Below, piece after piece: positions 40,434 to 51,777 of a DNA stretch of 64,000 bases. The stretch spans positions 3,066,501 through 3,130,500 of the forward strand of contig NZ_CP107942.1 of assembly GCF_036053395.1 (NCBI RefSeq), in the 5' to 3' direction. The position numbers and the translations under genes are program-made. The first letter of the stretch is position 1, and each line of letters opens with the position of its first letter. The notes under the pieces were generated by a model, which was given only the letters and a program-made list of their open reading frames with translations, ran no database searches and was not told the origin of the DNA. Origin of the DNA: Actinoplanes sp. NBC_00393 (GTDB taxonomy: Bacteria; Actinomycetota; Actinomycetes; Mycobacteriales; Micromonosporaceae).

Positions 40434-42572
40434 TTATGCGGGGATCAGCTCGTTGAGCCGGTCCAGGGTGTACGCCTCCGATCCCTCCGGCAGGTCCTCC
40501 GGCGCCTCGATGCCGATGTAGGTGACCGGCTCGTCTGGCAGCGACGCACCGTCCCAGGTGGTCACGTCAGCCCGGCTGCGCCACCGGTCGACCAGGTAGG
40601 ACACGGTCAGGTAGTCCCGCTCCATCAGCGCACGTACCCGGTCGGCGGTGGTGAACGTGTTCTCCTCCACCCGGTTGAACGACGGCTGGCCACGCAGGTA
40701 CAGGTGCAGCCACACCGCCTGCCAGCCGTCCCCGCTCCGCGCGAACACCATCGGCAGCGCGATCCGGCCCTGCCCGCGCAGCTGCGAACGGGCCCGGACG
40801 GTCCGGGCGTCGAACGGGGCGCCGCGCTGCTCACGCGTACGCGTCTGGTACCCGAACATCGACTCGGCGACCTCGTCGAACGACTCCCCCGCGTAGATGT
40901 AGACCTGCGGCACGACAAAGCTGCCACGGACACTCAGCGGCACGTCGATGAACTCGGTGGCACCGTCGGCAGCTTCCGTGATGTCACCGGAGTGCACGAC
41001 CCCGCCGTGGTGATAGTTGGTCCAGGACACCTGCCCCGCCGTGTGATAGTCGTCGTCGAGCAGCAGCACCGACAGGTCGTAGTCGGTGCGCCGGCTGCTC
41101 TGCCGCCAGTAGGTGAAGAAGCGCAGCAACTCACCGGACACCGTCGCCCGCGAGCCGCGCGGCAGCACCGCGAACCCGCCCTCCGCCGCCTTGCCGGACA
41201 GCGGCAGCGCGACGTCGAGCACGGCCGGGTCGACCACCAGCGGCCGCTCGGGCTCCGGCAGCCGGGCGCTGATCTCGGCGTCCAGCCGCGCCGACAGCTC
41301 GGTCACCAGCTCAGCAGGCAGCGGCGCCCGCCGGTCCGGCCCGACCCACGCGTTGCGGGAGCGGCTCGCGTACATCCGGGCGGACGCCGGGGTCAGCCGG
41401 TTGCCGACGTGCTCCCGCAGCGAGCACAGCACCCGGCCGGACGCCGAGCCGAGCGCACCGGTGACCGCGTCGACCACTGTGGCCCGCTCGGACGCCGGCG
41501 CCAGCCGCAGCAGCCGGTCCGCCGAACGCAGCAGCAGGCCCGGCGCGGCCGTCAGCACCGACGCGGCCGGGCCGATCGCCCCGTCACGGATCGCGGCCTC
41601 CGCACGGCCGGCCAGGCTGCGCGCCTTCCGCTCGCCACGGGCCACAGCGAAGACCTGCTGGGCGTACGGCCACTGCTCGTACTCGTGCGGGTGGAGCCGC
41701 TCGCCGAGCCGCTTCCACCGCTCCGCGTACCGGCCGACGTCACCGAGCTTGGCCGGGCTCGCACCGACGACCTCGTTCAGCGCGGCCAGCAGGATCCGCC
41801 GTTCCGGGCGCCGGAACGCACGGAACCGGGTGGCCGCCATCAGCGAGACGTCCCCGCCGGAGACCTGGCAGGCCAGGCGCAGCACGTCGGTCGTGGTGTC
41901 CACGGCGACCAGCGGACGGCCGAGGACCAGGCGGATCCCATTGAGCACGGCGCGGTTCTCGCGTACCGGAATGTCGTCCGGCTGCGGACCGTCCGCACAG
42001 GCGAGCGCGAGCCGACTGAGAAGCTCGAGGCCGGCTTCGCCGTGCGGCGTCGTGCTGCCGGCCAGCGCCAGGTAGAGCCGCTCGGCCTCCACCTCGGCGG
42101 TGTCACCGAGGTGCAGCAGCGTGATCCGGTCACCGGCTCCGGCGATCAGCTCGTCGTGCGCGGCGAGCAGCTCCGCGTACGTGTGCTGGTAGGTGCCGTA
42201 GCCCGGCAGCTCCAGCAGGTTCACCCCGCCGGAGAAGACCGCGTCGCCGCCGCCGGTGAGCACGGCCGCTCCCAGCCGCTCCACCCAGAACTCGACGGTG
42301 TCCGGCACGTCGTGCGGGAAGCCGATGAAGTACGCGTTGTGCCGCACGTGGTCGCCGACCAGCTCGCGGACCGCGGACACCACCGTGGCGGCGAGATCCA
42401 TCGCGGGCTCCGGGGCCAGGGCGCCGATGTGCTCCAGCAGCGCCCGCGACGCCGAGAACCCGGCGTCGAGCAGCACCGCATCCAGCTGCCGGGCGACCGG
42501 CGTGCCGTCGCCGGCGGCGCCGGTGCTCGCCGGCACCCGCAACGTCTTCTGAATGATCAGCTTCTCGAGCAC
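40434..42572 (-). CDS. TerD-domain protein of the MXAN_6230/SCO0854 type, RING lacking
   Basis: A 712-residue protein. The N-terminal 430 residues are mostly helical: DHVRHNAYFIGFPHDVPDTV; VNLLELPGYGTYQHTYAELL; DDIPVRENRAVLNGIRLVLG; TTDVLRLACQVSGGDVSLMA. The C-terminus (about 460-600) is a TerD fold with LDVALPLSGKAAEGGFAVLP, TDYDLSVLLLDDDYHTAGQV and PQVYIYAGESFDEVAESMFG. TerD domains bind calcium and occur in stress and phage-defence systems. Related proteins carry an N-terminal RING zinc finger; no CxxC pairs exist here, so it seems lost. The start is GTG 42572 with GGAGGG 5 nt before. An interrupted tRNA gene ends 44 nt upstream on the same strand. Confidence 0.78.
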   Translation of the reverse strand: MLEKLIIQKTLRVPASTGAAGDGTPVARQLDAVLLDAGFSASRALLEHIGALAPEPAMDLAATVVSAVRELVGDHVRHNAYFIGFPHDVPDTVEFWVERLGAAVLTGGGDAVFSGGVNLLELPGYGTYQHTYAELLAAHDELIAGAGDRITLLHLGDTAEVEAERLYLALAGSTTPHGEAGLELLSRLALACADGPQPDDIPVRENRAVLNGIRLVLGRPLVAVDTTTDVLRLACQVSGGDVSLMAATRFRAFRRPERRILLAALNEVVGASPAKLGDVGRYAERWKRLGERLHPHEYEQWPYAQQVFAVARGERKARSLAGRAEAAIRDGAIGPAASVLTAAPGLLLRSADRLLRLAPASERATVVDAVTGALGSASGRVLCSLREHVGNRLTPASARMYASRSRNAWVGPDRRAPLPAELVTELSARLDAEISARLPEPERPLVVDPAVLDVALPLSGKAAEGGFAVLPRGSRATVSGELLRFFTYWRQSSRRTDYDLSVLLLDDDYHTAGQVSWTNYHHGGVVHSGDITEAADGATEFIDVPLSVRGSFVVPQVYIYAGESFDEVAESMFGYQTRTREQRGAPFDARTVRARSQLRGQGRIALPMVFARSGDGWQAVWLHLYLRGQPSFNRVEENTFTTADRVRALMERDYLTVSYLVDRWRSRADVTTWDGASLPDEPVTYIGIEAPEDLPEGSEAYTLDRLNELIPA

Positions 42573-42615
42573 GAGGCCCTCCGTTCCGCCGGGTCGATCC
42601 GGCAGCCGTGCAGAG

Positions 42616-42744
42616 TGGGCCGCCGGGGACTCGAACCCCGAACCCTTCGATCCAGCGAAGGAGAAGGAAGCGCCTCCATGCCCGCACCGGCGGGGAGCGG
42701 ACGCGCTACTCAGTCGAATGCTCTACCAGTTGAGCTAGCGACCC
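42616..42744 (-). tRNA. tRNA-like gene with a 56-nt insertion in the anticodon loop
   Basis: All arms of a class I tRNA are present on the minus strand. Acceptor GGGTCGC (42744-42738) pairs with GCGGCCC (42623-42617, one G-T); the D arm is GCTC/GAGC with an 8-nt loop containing GG; the anticodon stem is TTCGA (42718-42714) with TCGAA (42650-42646); the variable loop is GGGTT; the T arm is CGGGG-TTCGAGT-CCCCG; the discriminator is A and no CCA is encoded. The anticodon loop is 63 nt (42713-42651) instead of 7. The extra sequence folds as a hairpin (AGCGC with GCGCT, CTCC with GGAG, CCGC with GCGG) followed by a pyrimidine tract. The anticodon cannot be assigned. It may be an intron, a dead tRNA, or a leader RNA of the TerD gene. 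Confidence 0.8.
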
Positions 42745-42880
42745 GTGGAAGATCATGGCAGCACCGCGCCGGCCCGGCCATCGAGTTTTCGCCTCGTCAG
42801 GGATGTCGAGAAGCCGGGCGCGGCTCCGTCCCCGGTGCGAACTCGGCCACAATGGGCCGGATCGCATGAGGGAGAAATCG

Positions 42881-43288
42881 ATGGCCAAGTACCTGCTGCT
42901 CAAGCACTACCGTGGCGCGCCGGCGGCGGTCAACGACGTGCCGATGGACCAGTGGACGCCGGAGGAGGTCACCGCGCACATCCAGTACATGCGGGACTTC
43001 GCCAGCCGGCTGGAGGGGACCGGCGAGTTCGTCGCCGAGCAGGCGCTCTCGTCCGAGGGCGCGTGGGTGCGCTACGACGGGGAGGGCCGGCCGCCGGTCA
43101 CCGACGGCCCGTTCGCGGAGACGAAGGATCTGATCGCCGGCTGGATGCTGATCGACGTGGAGACCTACGACCGCGCGCTGGAACTGGCCGCCGAGCTGTC
43201 CGCGGCGCCGGGCGCGGGTGGCCGGCCGATCCACGAGTGGCTCGAGGTGCGCCCGGCGTACGGCGTGCAGGCCACGGCCACCGAGTGA
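42881..43288 (+). CDS. YCII/DGPF-domain protein
   Basis: A 135-residue protein that starts MAKYLLLKHYRGAPAAVNDV and carries the DGPF motif in PPVTDGPFAETKDLIAGWML, followed by the helix DRALELAAELSAAPGAG and a C-terminal IHEWLEVRPAY. The ferredoxin-like fold of YCII/DGPF proteins resembles catalytic monooxygenases but has no known reaction. GGGAG precedes ATG 42881. DGPF proteins are the genomic partners of ECF42 sigma factors, and the next gene is one, overlapping by GTGA. Confidence 0.9.
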   Translation: MAKYLLLKHYRGAPAAVNDVPMDQWTPEEVTAHIQYMRDFASRLEGTGEFVAEQALSSEGAWVRYDGEGRPPVTDGPFAETKDLIAGWMLIDVETYDRALELAAELSAAPGAGGRPIHEWLEVRPAYGVQATATE

Positions 43289-44430
43289 ACGAGTCGCTGC
43301 TCCGGGAGCTGGTGCCCGCGGTGATCGGCGTCCTCGTCCGTCGCGGAGCGGACTTCGCGGCGGCCGAGGACGCCGTGCAGGACGCCCTGGTCGAGGCCGT
43401 CCGCGCCTGGCCGGGCGAGCCGCCACGCGACCCCAAGGGCTGGCTGGTCACGGTGGCGTGGCGCAAGTTCCTCGACGCCGTACGCGCGGACGGCTCCCGG
43501 CGGCGGCGCGAGGACCTGGTCGAGGCGGAGCCCGCGCCCGCCCCGGGTGAGGCGGTGGACGACACGCTGCAGCTGTACTTCCTGTGCGCCCACCCGTCCC
43601 TGACCCCGGCCTCGGCGGTGGCGCTCACGCTGCGTGCGGTCGGTGGTCTGACCACGCGGCAGATCGCGCAGGCGTACCTGGTGCCGGAGGCGACCATGGC
43701 CCAGCGGATCAGCCGGGCCAAGCGGACGGTCTCCGGTGTCCGGTTCGACCAGTCCGGTGACGTCGCCACCGTCGTACGCGTGCTCTATCTGGTTTTCAAC
43801 GAGGGCTACTCCGGCGACGTCGACCTGTCCGCGGAGGCCATCCGGCTCACCCGGCAACTGGCGGCCATGACCGACCACGAGGAGGTCGCGGGCCTGCTGG
43901 CGCTGATGCTGCTGCACCACGCCCGGCGCCCGGCCCGGACCGGCCCGGACGGCAGGCTCGTGCCGCTGGCCGAGCAGGACCGCAGCCTCTGGGACACCAG
44001 GATGATCGCCGAGGGGGTCGACGTGCTGCAGGCCGCGCTCGCCCGCGACCGGCTCGGCGAGTTCCAGGCGCAGGCCGCTGTCGCGGCGCTGCACGCCGAC
44101 GCCCAGCGGGCCGAGGAGACCGACTGGGTGCAGATCGTGGAGTGGTACGACGAACTGGTGCGCATCACCGACAGTCCGGTGGCGCGTCTCAACCGGGCGG
44201 TCGCGGTGGGCGAGGCCGACGGGCCGCGGGCCGGGCTGGCTGCCCTCGCGGGGCTCGATCCGGCCCTGCCCCGGTACGCGGCGGTCGCGGCGTACCTGCA
44301 CGAACGCGACGGCGACCTGGTGACGGCGGCCCGGCTGTACGCGCAGGCCGCCCGGTCGGCGCCGAACATCCCGGAACGCGACCACCTGATCCGCCAGGCC
44401 GCCCGGCTCAACGCCGAGCTGCGCGGCTGA
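43285..44430 (+). CDS. ECF42-type RNA polymerase sigma factor
   Basis: A 381-residue ECF sigma factor. Region 2 has FAAAEDAVQDALVEAVRAWP and PRDPKGWLVTVAWRKFLDAV. Region 4 follows with LTTRQIAQAYLVPEATMAQR and ISRAKR. The long C-terminal extension (about 180-381) contains LYLVFNEGYSGDVDLSAEAI, the NEGY motif of ECF42/DUF6596, and TPR-like helices such as RLNRAVAVGEADGPRAGLAA. In ECF42 the C-terminal region replaces an anti-sigma factor and the targets are DGPF genes. GTG 43285 overlaps the DGPF stop. Its 3' end overlaps the convergent DNA ligase gene by 23 bp. Confidence 0.93.
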   Translation: MNESLLRELVPAVIGVLVRRGADFAAAEDAVQDALVEAVRAWPGEPPRDPKGWLVTVAWRKFLDAVRADGSRRRREDLVEAEPAPAPGEAVDDTLQLYFLCAHPSLTPASAVALTLRAVGGLTTRQIAQAYLVPEATMAQRISRAKRTVSGVRFDQSGDVATVVRVLYLVFNEGYSGDVDLSAEAIRLTRQLAAMTDHEEVAGLLALMLLHHARRPARTGPDGRLVPLAEQDRSLWDTRMIAEGVDVLQAALARDRLGEFQAQAAVAALHADAQRAEETDWVQIVEWYDELVRITDSPVARLNRAVAVGEADGPRAGLAALAGLDPALPRYAAVAAYLHERDGDLVTAARLYAQAARSAPNIPERDHLIRQAARLNAELRG

Positions 44431-45400
44431 CAGGTTCGACCTGCGATGGCTGCAGTTCCGGCCGTAATCGCATGAATCGGACGGGGTGCCGCCAGCGTCC
44501 GTGCTCGTAGGCCTCGTCGACGCTCACCTCGGCGACGTGCGACGCCTGCACCGGCAGGTAGTCGAGCGGGCCGGCCCGGCCGAAGCGCCCCGACCAGGCG
44601 GCCGGCAGCGGGCACGGCCAGGGATGGTCGGGTCCCGCCGGTGTGAGCAGGCCGGCCAGGTCAGCGCGTTGCCCGGCGGTGAGCGGCACGGTGTGCCCGA
44701 CATAGTGCAGGCGCCCGTCCGGGGCGCGCCGGCCGAGCAGCAGCGCGGTCGGCTCCCGCAGCGTGCCCTGCACTCCCCCGATGATCGCCTCGGTGGTGTT
44801 GCGGTGCCGCCACTTCCACCAGCCCCGCCCCTTGGCCCGGTAACGGCTGGAAAGGTCCTTGATCACGAGCCCTTCGGCGCCGGTGGCGGTGTAGTCGCCG
44901 AACCATCGCCGGGCCTCGCCGGGGTCGCGGGTGGCCGGGCAGACGGTCAGGCCCGGTACGCCGGTGAGCAGCTCTTCCAGGAGCATCCGCCGCTCCAGCA
45001 GCGGGCGGTCGAGCAGTTCGTGCCCGTCGAACTGGAGCAGGTCGAACACCACGTACGAGGCGGGGCGCGCGGCGACCTCGGCGGCCAGCCGGCGGCCGGC
45101 GGTGACGCGCGCCTGCAGTGCCGGGAACGAGGTCCGGCCGGCTGAGGGGTCGAAGACCACGAGTTCGCCGTCGAGGACGGTGTCCGGCAGCAGCGCGGCG
45201 TCGAGGTGGGCGCCGACGTCCGGGAAGTAGCGGGTCAGGGGCTTGAGGTTCCGCGACTGCAGGTGGATCCGCTCACCGGTGAAGGCGAGGCACCGCCATC
45301 CGTCGAACTTGATCTCGTACTGCGGGGTGCCGTGGGTGCGCGGTTCCAGTAGGTCGCTCACCGGCACGGCCCGCATCGGTTCCACCGGCGGCTTGATCAT
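44408..45400 (-). CDS. ATP-dependent DNA ligase (LigC/LigD-ligase type)
   Basis: A 330-residue ligase. The active-site lysine motif is YEIKFDGWRCLAF (Lys about residue 31), with LQSRNLKPLTRYFPDVGA (motif III region), VLDGELVVFDPSAGRTSF (motif IIIa), GAEGLVIKDLSSRYRAKG (motif IV) and WWKWRHRNTTEAIIGG (motif V). The OB fold follows with VGHTVPLTAGQRADLAGLL. It seals nicked DNA using ATP; in actinomycetes such short ligases accompany Ku and LigD polymerases in end joining or base repair, but no Ku is in this window. ATG 45400 is preferred over GTG 45406. Confidence 0.9.
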   Translation of the reverse strand: MIKPPVEPMRAVPVSDLLEPRTHGTPQYEIKFDGWRCLAFTGERIHLQSRNLKPLTRYFPDVGAHLDAALLPDTVLDGELVVFDPSAGRTSFPALQARVTAGRRLAAEVAARPASYVVFDLLQFDGHELLDRPLLERRMLLEELLTGVPGLTVCPATRDPGEARRWFGDYTATGAEGLVIKDLSSRYRAKGRGWWKWRHRNTTEAIIGGVQGTLREPTALLLGRRAPDGRLHYVGHTVPLTAGQRADLAGLLTPAGPDHPWPCPLPAAWSGRFGRAGPLDYLPVQASHVAEVSVDEAYEHGRWRHPVRFMRLRPELQPSQVEPVSRAARR

Positions 45401-45441
45401 CCCCACGCTAGCGCCGCCTACGAGATCTTCATGGCCGAATC

Positions 45442-45502
45442 AAGAAAATCAACGCTCGCATGTTGCTTGCTTAAGAAAATCAAAGTACAACTTAATTTGT
45501 AC
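45442..45502 (+). promoter_or_regulatory. AT-rich promoter island with direct repeats and a palindrome
   Basis: Direct repeats AAGAAAATCAA at 45442-45452 and 45473-45483 are 31 bp apart, three helix turns. They are followed by the inverted repeat GTACAA-N6-TTGTAC (45485-45502), ending 22 bp before the GTG of the DUF2089 gene. The stretch is far richer in A/T than its surroundings. A PadR- or MarR-like dimeric regulator could bind the palindrome. Confidence 0.6.
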
Positions 45503-45524
45503 GAGCTGAGCGAAGGAGCCGAGC

Positions 45525-45911
45525 GTGGACTGGCAAGACCTGACCGACCTCACCCAAGGGCAGCCGTTCACCGTCGAGCGCGTCCGGCTCACCGGCAACG
45601 GTGTGGCGATCGAAGGCCAGTTCGAGCCGCCGCAGCTGGCCCAGCTCAACGCCGACGACCAGGTCTTCGTGGCCGCCTTCGTGCGGGCGCACGGCTCGAT
45701 CAAGGAGATGGAGCGGATCTTCGGGGTGAGCTACCCGACGATCAAGTCCCGGCTGAACCGGATCGCCGGCAACCTCGCCTTCGCCGAGCATCTCGACTTC
45801 GCCGAGCCCGAGTCCGGGCCGGCGGCCGCCGGGGCCGACGTCGTCGATCGCCTGCAGCGCGGCGAGCTCACCGTCCAGCAGGCGCTGGACGAGCTGAAGA
45901 GGTCCAGGTGA
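45525..45911 (+). CDS. DUF2089-family protein with helix-turn-helix
   Basis: A 128-residue protein. The DUF2089 core spans about residues 28-90: GQFEPPQLAQLNADDQVFVA, then AFVRAHGSIKEMERIFGVSY with the likely helix-turn-helix in SYPTIKSRLNRIA. The C-terminal helix LQRGELTVQQALDELKRS resembles the short helical modules that accompany SHOCT-like proteins. The zinc-binding N-terminus of longer DUF2089 members is absent. It likely regulates its own operon, possibly from the palindrome 22 bp upstream. AAGGAG lies 6-12 nt before GTG 45525. The stop overlaps the next start. Confidence 0.85.
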   Translation: MDWQDLTDLTQGQPFTVERVRLTGNGVAIEGQFEPPQLAQLNADDQVFVAAFVRAHGSIKEMERIFGVSYPTIKSRLNRIAGNLAFAEHLDFAEPESGPAAAGADVVDRLQRGELTVQQALDELKRSR

Positions 45912-46168
45912 TACCGCAGCTGGTGACCGCCCGCTACCGCCGGACCGACGGGACCTGGCTGCGGCTGTACGTGCCGGTCGTACCGGTCGCCCTGCTGCTG
46001 TCGCCGCTGCTGCTGCTCGCCGTGCTGGGCGGCATCGTCGCCTGCGTCATCTTCAAGATCAGCGCGGTCGGCGCCCTGCTCGGCCTCGGGCGGCTGCTGT
46101 GGGCGCTGCCCGGCACCCGGATCGACATCGACGACGGCCAATTCGCCATGCAGATCAGCATCCGATGA
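45908..46168 (+). CDS. Small membrane protein of the DUF2089/ABC operon
   Basis: An 86-residue protein with one or two membrane helices (VPVVPVALLLSPLLLLAVLG, GIVACVIFKISAVGALLG) after a short soluble start, and a C-terminal strand TRIDIDDGQFAMQISIR. It is typical of the small membrane partners in DUF2089/SHOCT-like operons. No family was recognised. GTG 45908 overlaps the stop of the DUF2089 gene and its own stop overlaps the ATG at 46165. Confidence 0.75.
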   Translation: MIPQLVTARYRRTDGTWLRLYVPVVPVALLLSPLLLLAVLGGIVACVIFKISAVGALLGLGRLLWALPGTRIDIDDGQFAMQISIR

Positions 46169-46188
46169 GCCAAGGAAGAGAGCAGATC

Positions 46189-46620
46189 ATGAACGAACAG
46201 CGCCGCCAGATCCTCGAGATGCTGGCCGACGGCAAGATCACCGCGGACGAGGCCGAGCGGCTCATCGACGCCCTGGGACAGGAAGTGCCCGAGCCACCGC
46301 CGGCGGTCGCGGCCCGCCCCAAAGGCCGGCCCAAACACCTGCGCGTACTGGTGAACACGGAGGACGACGGCCTCGGCACCGGACCTACCCGGATCAACAT
46401 CCGGGTCCCGTTGCGGCTGCTGAGCGCGGGGGTCCGACTGACCAGCCTCATCCCGCCGGTGGCGGTCACCAAGGTCAACGAGCAGCTGGCCAGGTCCGGC
46501 GTCCCGTTCGACCTCGGCCAGCTCAAGCCGGAGCAGCTCGAGGACCTCGTCGACTCGCTCGACGACATCTCCGTGGACCTCGACGAGCCCGGGACCAAGG
46601 TCCAGGTGTTCTGTGAGTAG
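46189..46620 (+). CDS. SHOCT-like/YvlB-type protein
   Basis: A 143-residue protein. The N-terminal helix-turn-helix-like SHOCT module (RRQILEMLADGKITADEAER, LIDALGQE) is followed by a Pro-rich linker and a beta-rich C-terminal part: LRVLVNTEDDGLGTGPTRIN, IRVPLRLLSAGVRLTSLIPP, ending VDLDEPGTKVQVFCE. It resembles the LiaX/YvlB family, which attaches to the cell envelope in antibiotic-stress operons. ATG 46189 is chosen because GGAAGAG lies 7-14 nt upstream; ATG 46165 would extend it by 8 residues. Confidence 0.78.
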   Translation: MNEQRRQILEMLADGKITADEAERLIDALGQEVPEPPPAVAARPKGRPKHLRVLVNTEDDGLGTGPTRINIRVPLRLLSAGVRLTSLIPPVAVTKVNEQLARSGVPFDLGQLKPEQLEDLVDSLDDISVDLDEPGTKVQVFCE

Positions 46621-46630
46621 GGAGCGAGCA

Positions 46631-47383
46631 GTGATACAGGTTTCCGGACTGCACAAGTCGTACGGCAAGGTGCAGGTGCTCAAGGGCGTCGACCTCGACG
46701 TGGCCCGGGGCAGCATCTTCGCGCTGCTCGGTTCCAACGGCGCCGGCAAGACCACGCTCATCCGGATCCTGGCCACCCTGCTCAAGCCGGACGCGGGCAC
46801 GGCCGAGGTCAATGGGTTCGACGTCATCACCCAGCCGAAGCAGGTCCGCGAGTCGATCAGTCTGACCGGGCAGTTCGCGGCGGTCGACGAGATCCTCACC
46901 GGCCGCGAGAACCTCATCATGATCGCGAAGTTGCGGCAGGTCAAAGACTCCGGCGACATCGCCGACGACCTCCTGCAGCGGTTCAGTCTCACCGACGCCG
47001 GTGGCCGGCCGGTCGGCACCTACTCCGGTGGTATGCGCCGGCGCCTCGACATCGCGATGAGCCTGATCGGCGATCCGCCGGTGATCTTCCTCGACGAACC
47101 CACCACCGGCCTGGATCCCGAGGCCCGGATCGAGGTCTGGCAGGTCATCCAGAGCCTCGCCGACAACGGCACCACCGTCCTGCTCACCACGCAGTACCTG
47201 GAGGAGGCCGAGAAGCTCGCCGACCGGATCGCGATCCTGCACCAGGGCACCATCATCGTCTCCGGCACCCTCGCCGAACTGCGCGAACTCCTGCCGCCCG
47301 CCAAGGTCGAGTACGTGGAACGGCAACCCTCCTTGGAAGAGATCTTCCTGGCCACCGTCGGCGCCGATCAGAAGGGGCAGTGA
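46631..47383 (+). CDS. ABC-2 exporter ATP-binding protein (DrrA-like)
   Basis: A 250-residue ATPase with Walker A LLGSNGAGKTTLIRILATLL (about 35-54), signature YSGGMRRRLDIAMSLIGDPP, Walker B VIFLDEPTTGLDPEARIEVW and switch His replaced by Gln in LLTTQYLEEAEKLADR, typical of DrrA-type exporters. It pairs with the permease gene that follows (TGATG overlap). DrrAB-like systems export antibiotics or lipids. GGAG 6-9 nt before GTG 46631 supports this start; GTG 46613 is an in-frame alternative overlapping the SHOCT-like gene. Confidence 0.92.
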   Translation: MIQVSGLHKSYGKVQVLKGVDLDVARGSIFALLGSNGAGKTTLIRILATLLKPDAGTAEVNGFDVITQPKQVRESISLTGQFAAVDEILTGRENLIMIAKLRQVKDSGDIADDLLQRFSLTDAGGRPVGTYSGGMRRRLDIAMSLIGDPPVIFLDEPTTGLDPEARIEVWQVIQSLADNGTTVLLTTQYLEEAEKLADRIAILHQGTIIVSGTLAELRELLPPAKVEYVERQPSLEEIFLATVGADQKGQ

Positions 47384-48144
47384 TGAGCACGCACGTACTC
47401 AGCAACACCGGCGTGATGCTGGGCCGGTCGATGAAGCACATCACCCGCAGCCTGGACACCATCATCACCGTCACGATCACGCCGATCGCGTTCATGCTGC
47501 TGTTCCGCTACGTCTTCGGCGGCGCCATCCAGACCGGCGCCGACAACTACGTCAACTACCTGATCCCCGGCATCCTGCTGATCGCCATCGCCAGCGGCAT
47601 CTCCTACACCGGCTTCCGGCTGTTCAACGATCTGCAGGGCGGGATCTTCGAACGGTTCCACTCGATGCCGATCGCCCGCTCGTCGGTGCTCTGGGGGCAC
47701 GTGCTGACCTCGCTGGTGTCCAACGCCCTGTCCGTGGTCGTGATCGTCCTGGTCGGGCTGGCCATCGGTTTCCGGTCCTCGGCGGGAGTGCTCGCCTGGC
47801 TCGCCGTGATCGGGATGCTGCTGCTGTTCACGCTCGCCCTGACCTGGGTCGCGGTGCTCGCCGGCCTGTCCGCGTCGAGTCCGGACGGCGCGGTCGCCTT
47901 CTCCTACCCGCTGATCTTCCTCCCGTTCATCAGCTCCGCGTTCGTCCCCACCGACACCATGCCGGCGCCGGTGGCGGCCTTCGCCGAGAACCAGCCGGTC
48001 ACCTCGATCGTCAACTCGATGCGCGCCCTGTTCGATCAGCAACCCGTCGGCAACGACGTCTGGATCGCGATCGCCTGGTGTGTGGGCATCACCGTGGTCG
48101 CGTACGCGGCCGCGATGGCCGCCTACCGCCGCAAGATCGCCTGA
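47383..48144 (+). CDS. ABC-2 exporter permease (DrrB-like)
   Basis: A 253-residue permease with six transmembrane helices: TITPIAFMLLFRYVFGGAIQ, YVNYLIPGILLIAIASGISY, NALSVVVIVLVGLAIGFRSS, LAWLAVIGMLLLFTLALTWV, FSYPLIFLPFISSAFVPTDT and a C-terminal AWCVGITVVAYAAAMAAYR. The cytoplasmic loop LQGGIFERFHSMPIARSSVL is the DrrB coupling region. It works with the upstream DrrA-like ATPase; the substrate could be an antibiotic or lipid. It is the last gene of the operon; its stop is 1 bp from the end of the convergent aldo/keto reductase gene. Confidence 0.92.
   Translation: MSTHVLSNTGVMLGRSMKHITRSLDTIITVTITPIAFMLLFRYVFGGAIQTGADNYVNYLIPGILLIAIASGISYTGFRLFNDLQGGIFERFHSMPIARSSVLWGHVLTSLVSNALSVVVIVLVGLAIGFRSSAGVLAWLAVIGMLLLFTLALTWVAVLAGLSASSPDGAVAFSYPLIFLPFISSAFVPTDTMPAPVAAFAENQPVTSIVNSMRALFDQQPVGNDVWIAIAWCVGITVVAYAAAMAAYRRKIA

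Positions 48145-51759
<3,615 letters not shown>

Positions 51760-51777
<18 letters not shown>

Noticed and set aside
40380..42690. Possible att-type direct repeats (GAGAAGGAAGCG near 40400 and 42661) framing the TerD gene next to a tRNA
   Set aside because: Only 12 bp match, which is expected by chance in 64 kb. The shared part is within the tRNA insertion rather than its 3' end, and there is no integrase.
42553..42738. Open frame antisense to the tRNA region
   Set aside because: It reads through the complement of a structural RNA and shows the SNPEPFDP-type peptide typical of mis-annotated tRNA antisense frames.
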